DNA from: an uncultured Eubacteriales bacterium
GTDB taxonomy: Bacteria; Bacillota; Clostridia; Peptostreptococcales; Anaerovoracaceae
NCBI GenBank assembly: GCA_910585135.1
Contig: CAJUEB010000105.1
Location: 1-8,359, forward strand
Length of the DNA: 8,359 nt
Direction of reading: 5' to 3'
Shown here: positions 5,923-8,359 of the stretch, piece after piece
Layout of the letters: each line of letters starts with the position of its first letter
Position numbering within the stretch: the stretch's first letter is position 1
Notes under the pieces: model-generated
The model's database searches: none
Seen by the model: only the letters and a program-made list of their open reading frames with translations
What the model was told of the DNA's origin: nothing
Position numbers and translations under genes: made by a program

Positions 5923-6573
5923 ATGAAGATTCTGAAACGTTGCAGAAAAGCGACGATCTATGATGATGAAAAAAATTTACTGTGCCAGGCCAATGTTTTT
6001 CTGGACGAAGAAGAAAATCTCAGGATATCAGCGCCGGAGGAGTTTGATGAGCATATACAGGAAACCTTTGAAATTATTTTTTTTGATCCTGTGATGGGTC
6101 TGATTCCCTGCCGCTGCACCCTTTCAGAGCCGGAAACGTTGTCGAATCAGGTGATTTCGTTTAAGTGCAGCGTACTGGAGCGGGGCGAGCAGATCCAAAG
6201 GCGGATGGACATCAAAGTCCCGGTGGAGATCGACATTCTCATGCGGACCGATGAGATCGTCGGCGGGACGATCGAGACGTGCGATGGCGGATACACTGCG
6301 AAACTGATGGACATCAGCGCGGGCGGGACGTATCTCGTTTCTAAGATGTGGGTCAATCAGGGCGCGGTGATAGAATTTCAGCTCACGGAAACGAAAACGC
6401 CGCTCGATTTGAAGGCAGAGGTTCTGCGGGTCGTAGAACAGACCGATGAAGAAGGAAACCTTACATATGGGCATGGATGCCGGTTTTTAGAGCTTTCGCA
6501 CAATGCCGAGACGATGTTGCGAAATTTCGTCTATCAGCGGGAACGGGAGCTTTACAGAAATGATATCTGGTAA
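5923..6573 (+). CDS. PilZ-domain protein (YcgR-like architecture), probable cyclic di-GMP receptor
   Basis: The protein has 216 residues. The N-terminal half (about 1-85) is a beta-rich segment of the type that precedes PilZ in YcgR-like proteins ('FEIIFFDPVMGLIPCRC'). The PilZ domain spans about 91-205. Its two cyclic di-GMP motifs are visible. The arginine motif is 'QRRMDIKVPV' (Arg93, Arg94), where the usual second arginine of RxxxR is Lys98. The second motif D/NxSxxG is intact as 'DISAGG' (Asp130, Ser132, Gly135). The closing 'YGHGCRFLEL' is also typical. In Gram-positive bacteria such proteins act on flagellar motors or exopolysaccharide synthesis, but no such genes are in this window. 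The start is supported by AGGAGG at 5909-5914, 8 bases upstream. The macro-domain gene follows after 17 bp and is probably co-transcribed. Ligand binding with lysine at that position is uncertain. Confidence 0.88.
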   Translation: MKILKRCRKATIYDDEKNLLCQANVFLDEEENLRISAPEEFDEHIQETFEIIFFDPVMGLIPCRCTLSEPETLSNQVISFKCSVLERGEQIQRRMDIKVPVEIDILMRTDEIVGGTIETCDGGYTAKLMDISAGGTYLVSKMWVNQGAVIEFQLTETKTPLDLKAEVLRVVEQTDEEGNLTYGHGCRFLELSHNAETMLRNFVYQRERELYRNDIW

Positions 6574-6590
6574 GGGGAAAGGAGCGTACG

Positions 6591-7049
6591 ATGTCGTTTG
6601 AAATAATCCATGGCGATATTACCGAAATGAAAACAGATGCGATCGTGAATGCTGCCAACTGTCAGCTCATGAGAGGCGGTGGTGTCTGCGGCGCGATTTT
6701 TGCCGCTGCGAATGCGCCGGAGCTACAGGAAGAATGCGATAGGCTTGCGCCGTGTCCTACGGGACAGGCTGTGATAACGGCTGGTTATCATCTGCCTGCC
6801 AAGCATATCGTCCATACCGTAGGCCCTATTTGGCATGGCGGCGGGCAGGGCGAACAGCAGCTTTTGTATGATGCGTATGCCAATGCGTTAAAGACGGCAA
6901 AGGATGCCGGTTGTCGTTCGATCTCGTTTCCTTTGATTTCTTCCGGGATCTACGGATACCCTGTGGAGGAGGCCAAGGAAGTGGCGAAGACAGCCATCCG
7001 TGATTTTTTGCAGGAACACGATATGGAGGTATACCTGGTGCTGTTTTAA
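6591..7049 (+). CDS. Macro-domain protein, YmdB/MacroD-like, short C-terminus
   Basis: The 152-residue protein is almost only a macro domain, which binds ADP-ribose and in related enzymes removes ADP-ribose or deacetylates O-acetyl-ADP-ribose. Visible motifs are 'IIHGDITEMKTDAIVNAAN' (Asn20, Asn23), the phosphate-binding 'RGGGVCGAIFAAA' (28-40), 'CPTGQAVITAGYHLPAKHIVH', 'VGPIWHGG' and 'FPLISSGIYGYP'. It aligns well with E. coli YmdB by eye, but the aspartate of GGGVDG (Asp35 of YmdB, Asp184 of human MACROD1) is Cys33. The chain stops just after the last strand ('EVYLVLF'), lacking the roughly 15-25 residue final helix of YmdB and the longer tails of some Firmicutes homologues. GGAG at 6581-6584 lies 6 bases before the ATG. 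It sits directly behind the PilZ gene and before a terminator, so it is the last gene of that operon. Confidence 0.9.
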   Translation: MSFEIIHGDITEMKTDAIVNAANCQLMRGGGVCGAIFAAANAPELQEECDRLAPCPTGQAVITAGYHLPAKHIVHTVGPIWHGGGQGEQQLLYDAYANALKTAKDAGCRSISFPLISSGIYGYPVEEAKEVAKTAIRDFLQEHDMEVYLVLF

Positions 7050-7088
7050 GGCAGGAATAAGCTGTAATGTAAAAATGAATTTTGGCGC

Positions 7089-7124
7089 AAAGGACTATGA
7101 CAGCGATCGTTATAGTCTTTTTTT
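7089..7124 (+). terminator. Intrinsic terminator after the macro-domain gene
   Basis: The arms 7089-7101 and 7109-7121 pair over 13 bp, including two G-T pairs, around a 7-base loop (AGCGATC). The 3' arm merges into a run of seven T (7118-7124). It lies 40 bases after the macro gene stop and closes the PilZ-macro operon. Confidence 0.85.
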
Positions 7125-7169
7125 ATAACAGCCGCAACGCAAAGTTGACAGAATGAAACCACGGATTGG

Positions 7170-7199
7170 TTGTTATCCTCGATTACCTAGTGATAGAAT
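7170..7199 (+). promoter_or_regulatory. Possible promoter of the XRE-lipoprotein operon
   Basis: TTGTTA (7170-7175) and TAGAAT (7194-7199) are 18 bases apart, and the -10 box has the extended form TGATAGAAT. The start would fall near 7206, right at the AGGAGG site (7206-7211), which leaves an unusually short leader of about 16 bases. A perfect TTGACA exists further upstream at 7145-7150, but its nearest candidate -10 (TGTTAT, 7171-7176) is 20 bases away, so neither pairing is ideal. Confidence 0.3.
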
Positions 7200-7221
7200 A
7201 TTTGCAGGAGGCAGATAAAAG

Positions 7222-8142
7222 ATGACATTGGGACAGAAATTAAAAGCATTGCTGAAGGAAAACGGCATGACACAGGAGGATTTGGCTGAGAGGTTAGGCG
7301 TGTCCCGGCAGGCAGTGGGCAAATGGGTAAATGACAAAGGAATCCCAGAAACAGGAAAATTAGTACAGCTTAGTGATCTGTTTGAAGTGTCAACGGACTA
7401 CCTGCTGAAGGGGGATTATGAAGATAAGAATGGATCAGCAGAAAAAGACGTATCAAACGGCGGATATTATGTCAGCCAAGAGCTGTTGGACGGATATTTA
7501 TCGTACAGCAGGCAGGGCGTAAAACGGATTACGGGAGGGAGCAGCCTTTTTATCTTATCAAATGTCTTTGATTGTTTTGAACGATATAGCATGCTCATGT
7601 CTGTTCTCTATTGGATGACAATGATAGCCGGAATAATCATTGTCCTTTGGCATTTTTTTCAGGTGAAACAGTATCAGGAAATCAAAAATAAACGTCTTGC
7701 ATTTGACGATAAGGTGTTTGAGGCGTTTCAGGGACAGAGGAATCGCAGGAGAAAGAAATATGCGGCTATGATGATTGCGGGCGTGGTTATTCTTTTGGCA
7801 AACTCTGAAATGGGACGTTTTTTTATGGTTTATTTCGGACAGACAGCCTGCAATATTTTTGAATGGATCGCTGATGCGTTATGGTTAGCGCTTATGATAT
7901 GGGCGGGAATGTCTATGCATATTGATAGCACGATCGTTAAAAATGCAGAGTATACGCCTGGCAGCGGCCATATGAAAAAATATCATTGGATATATGCAGC
8001 ATTGCCGGTTACAGCGGCTGCGGTTCTGGTTGGAATCATCACAAATGCCTGGAGTCCATATGCCCCGATTATCATTTTGTTTTGCTGCCTATTGGTTACA
8101 ACGTGCAAATTGCTGATAGAAAGAAGGGAAAAGGATGAATAA
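7222..8142 (+). CDS. XRE-family transcriptional regulator with C-terminal membrane domain
   Basis: The protein has 306 residues. Residues 1-65 are a Cro/CI-type helix-turn-helix ('MTQEDLAERLGVSRQAVGKWVNDKG', HTH about 16-37), ending with the common 'LSDLFEVSTDYLLKGD'. A hydrophilic linker follows to about residue 105. The rest holds about five hydrophobic segments near 123-147, 181-197, 213-231, 257-274 and 281-297, separated by a strongly basic loop ('GQRNRRRKKY'). This puts a DNA-binding domain at the membrane, as in several Clostridia regulators that sense envelope or peptide signals; the signal here is unknown. AGGAGG at 7206-7211 lies 10 bases before the ATG. The end overlaps the start of the lipoprotein gene by 8 bp, so the two are co-translated. 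The exact number of membrane segments is uncertain by eye. Confidence 0.87.
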   Translation: MTLGQKLKALLKENGMTQEDLAERLGVSRQAVGKWVNDKGIPETGKLVQLSDLFEVSTDYLLKGDYEDKNGSAEKDVSNGGYYVSQELLDGYLSYSRQGVKRITGGSSLFILSNVFDCFERYSMLMSVLYWMTMIAGIIIVLWHFFQVKQYQEIKNKRLAFDDKVFEAFQGQRNRRRKKYAAMMIAGVVILLANSEMGRFFMVYFGQTACNIFEWIADALWLALMIWAGMSMHIDSTIVKNAEYTPGSGHMKKYHWIYAALPVTAAAVLVGIITNAWSPYAPIIILFCCLLVTTCKLLIERREKDE

Positions 8143-8359
8143 GAAAAACTATATCAAAATTGGGCTGATGCTTGTGCTTGGACTATGCATCTGCGCAGGA
8201 TGTTCCGCGCAGCAGGGAGAAAAATATACGGCAGAGGAGTTAGATAACTTAGCTGAAATCAGGATCTATTCAGCGGAGAACAATGAATTGATAAAGACGG
8301 TCAGTGATGAAGATCAGTTGTATCAATATAATCAATATTTGCTTCTTGATGATTCAGAT
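8135..8359 (+). CDS. Putative lipoprotein (3' end missing)
   Basis: Seventy-five residues are visible before the window ends. The N-terminus has the Lys-rich start 'MNKKNYIK', a hydrophobic stretch 'IGLMLVLGLCICAG' and Cys23 as the likely lipidated residue. The lipobox is CAGC; position -3 is cysteine rather than the usual Leu/Val/Ile, which is unusual but tolerated in some lipoproteins. The mature part begins with a Gln/Glu-rich linker followed by 'LAEIRIYSAENNELIKTVSDEDQLYQYNQY', resembling the start of small extracytoplasmic domains that recur in Firmicutes lipoproteins; I cannot name a family. The start lies within the end of the XRE gene (8 bp overlap), with a purine-rich AAGGG a few bases upstream. 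It is probably anchored outside the membrane and functionally tied to the membrane regulator. Confidence 0.82.
   Translation, partial: MNKKNYIKIGLMLVLGLCICAGCSAQQGEKYTAEELDNLAEIRIYSAENNELIKTVSDEDQLYQYNQYLLLDDSD

Noticed and set aside
5845..5925. Frameshift restoring a longer radical SAM C-terminus
   Set aside because: Reading on in the other frames gives no CPxCG-like residues, and a promoter and ribosome binding site for the PilZ gene occupy the region.

Overview
The window looks like chromosomal DNA from a low-to-medium GC, strictly anaerobic Firmicute of class Clostridia, probably Lachnospiraceae or a close relative. The evidence is strong AGGAGG ribosome binding sites before most genes, Firmicutes-type intrinsic terminators, a Clostridia-style citrate synthase with an N-terminal extension, a fused AmmeMemoRadiSam B-A protein, and a membrane-anchored XRE regulator next to a lipoprotein. 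I see no transposase, integrase, phage gene, CRISPR array, tRNA or rRNA.

Layout. (1) Positions 1-841 hold the 3' part of a BMP/PnrA-family substrate-binding protein on the plus strand. It is followed after 123 bases by a strong hairpin terminator. (2) Positions 985-2487 hold a Si-type citrate synthase on the minus strand. Its last codons and stop lie inside the same hairpin, so the two convergent genes share one terminator. (3) Positions 2488-2686 are a divergent promoter region. It has a citrate synthase promoter overlapped by two GTATAC palindromes and, facing the other way, a stretch with three TATAAT hexamers, two of them in an exact 12-bp tandem duplication. (4) From about 2687 to 5853 on the plus strand come an unrecognised helical, acidic, probably cytosolic protein, a transcribed spacer made of imperfect repeats of about 50 bp, a MEMO-AMMECR1 fusion protein, and a radical SAM enzyme overlapping it by 4 bp. 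(5) Positions 5923-7049 hold a PilZ-domain protein and a macro-domain protein, 17 bp apart, with their own promoter and a terminator. (6) Positions 7222-8359 hold an XRE-family DNA-binding protein with about five membrane segments. Its end overlaps the start of a lipoprotein gene that runs off the window.

How the genes work together. The clearest functional unit is the AmmeMemoRadiSam pair. It is a widely conserved trio of families (AMMECR1, MEMO, PFL-activase-like radical SAM) here reduced to two translationally coupled genes, and I know of no firmly established substrate. The unknown gene upstream is co-directional with no visible terminator between them, so it is a candidate partner. The PilZ and macro genes suggest signalling inputs (cyclic di-GMP, ADP-ribose derivatives), but both carry substitutions at classic functional positions: RxxxK instead of RxxxR, and GGGVCG instead of GGGVDG. 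The XRE membrane protein and lipoprotein look like an envelope-linked regulatory pair. Citrate synthase probably feeds the oxidative branch towards 2-oxoglutarate and glutamate, but no aconitase or isocitrate dehydrogenase gene is in view.
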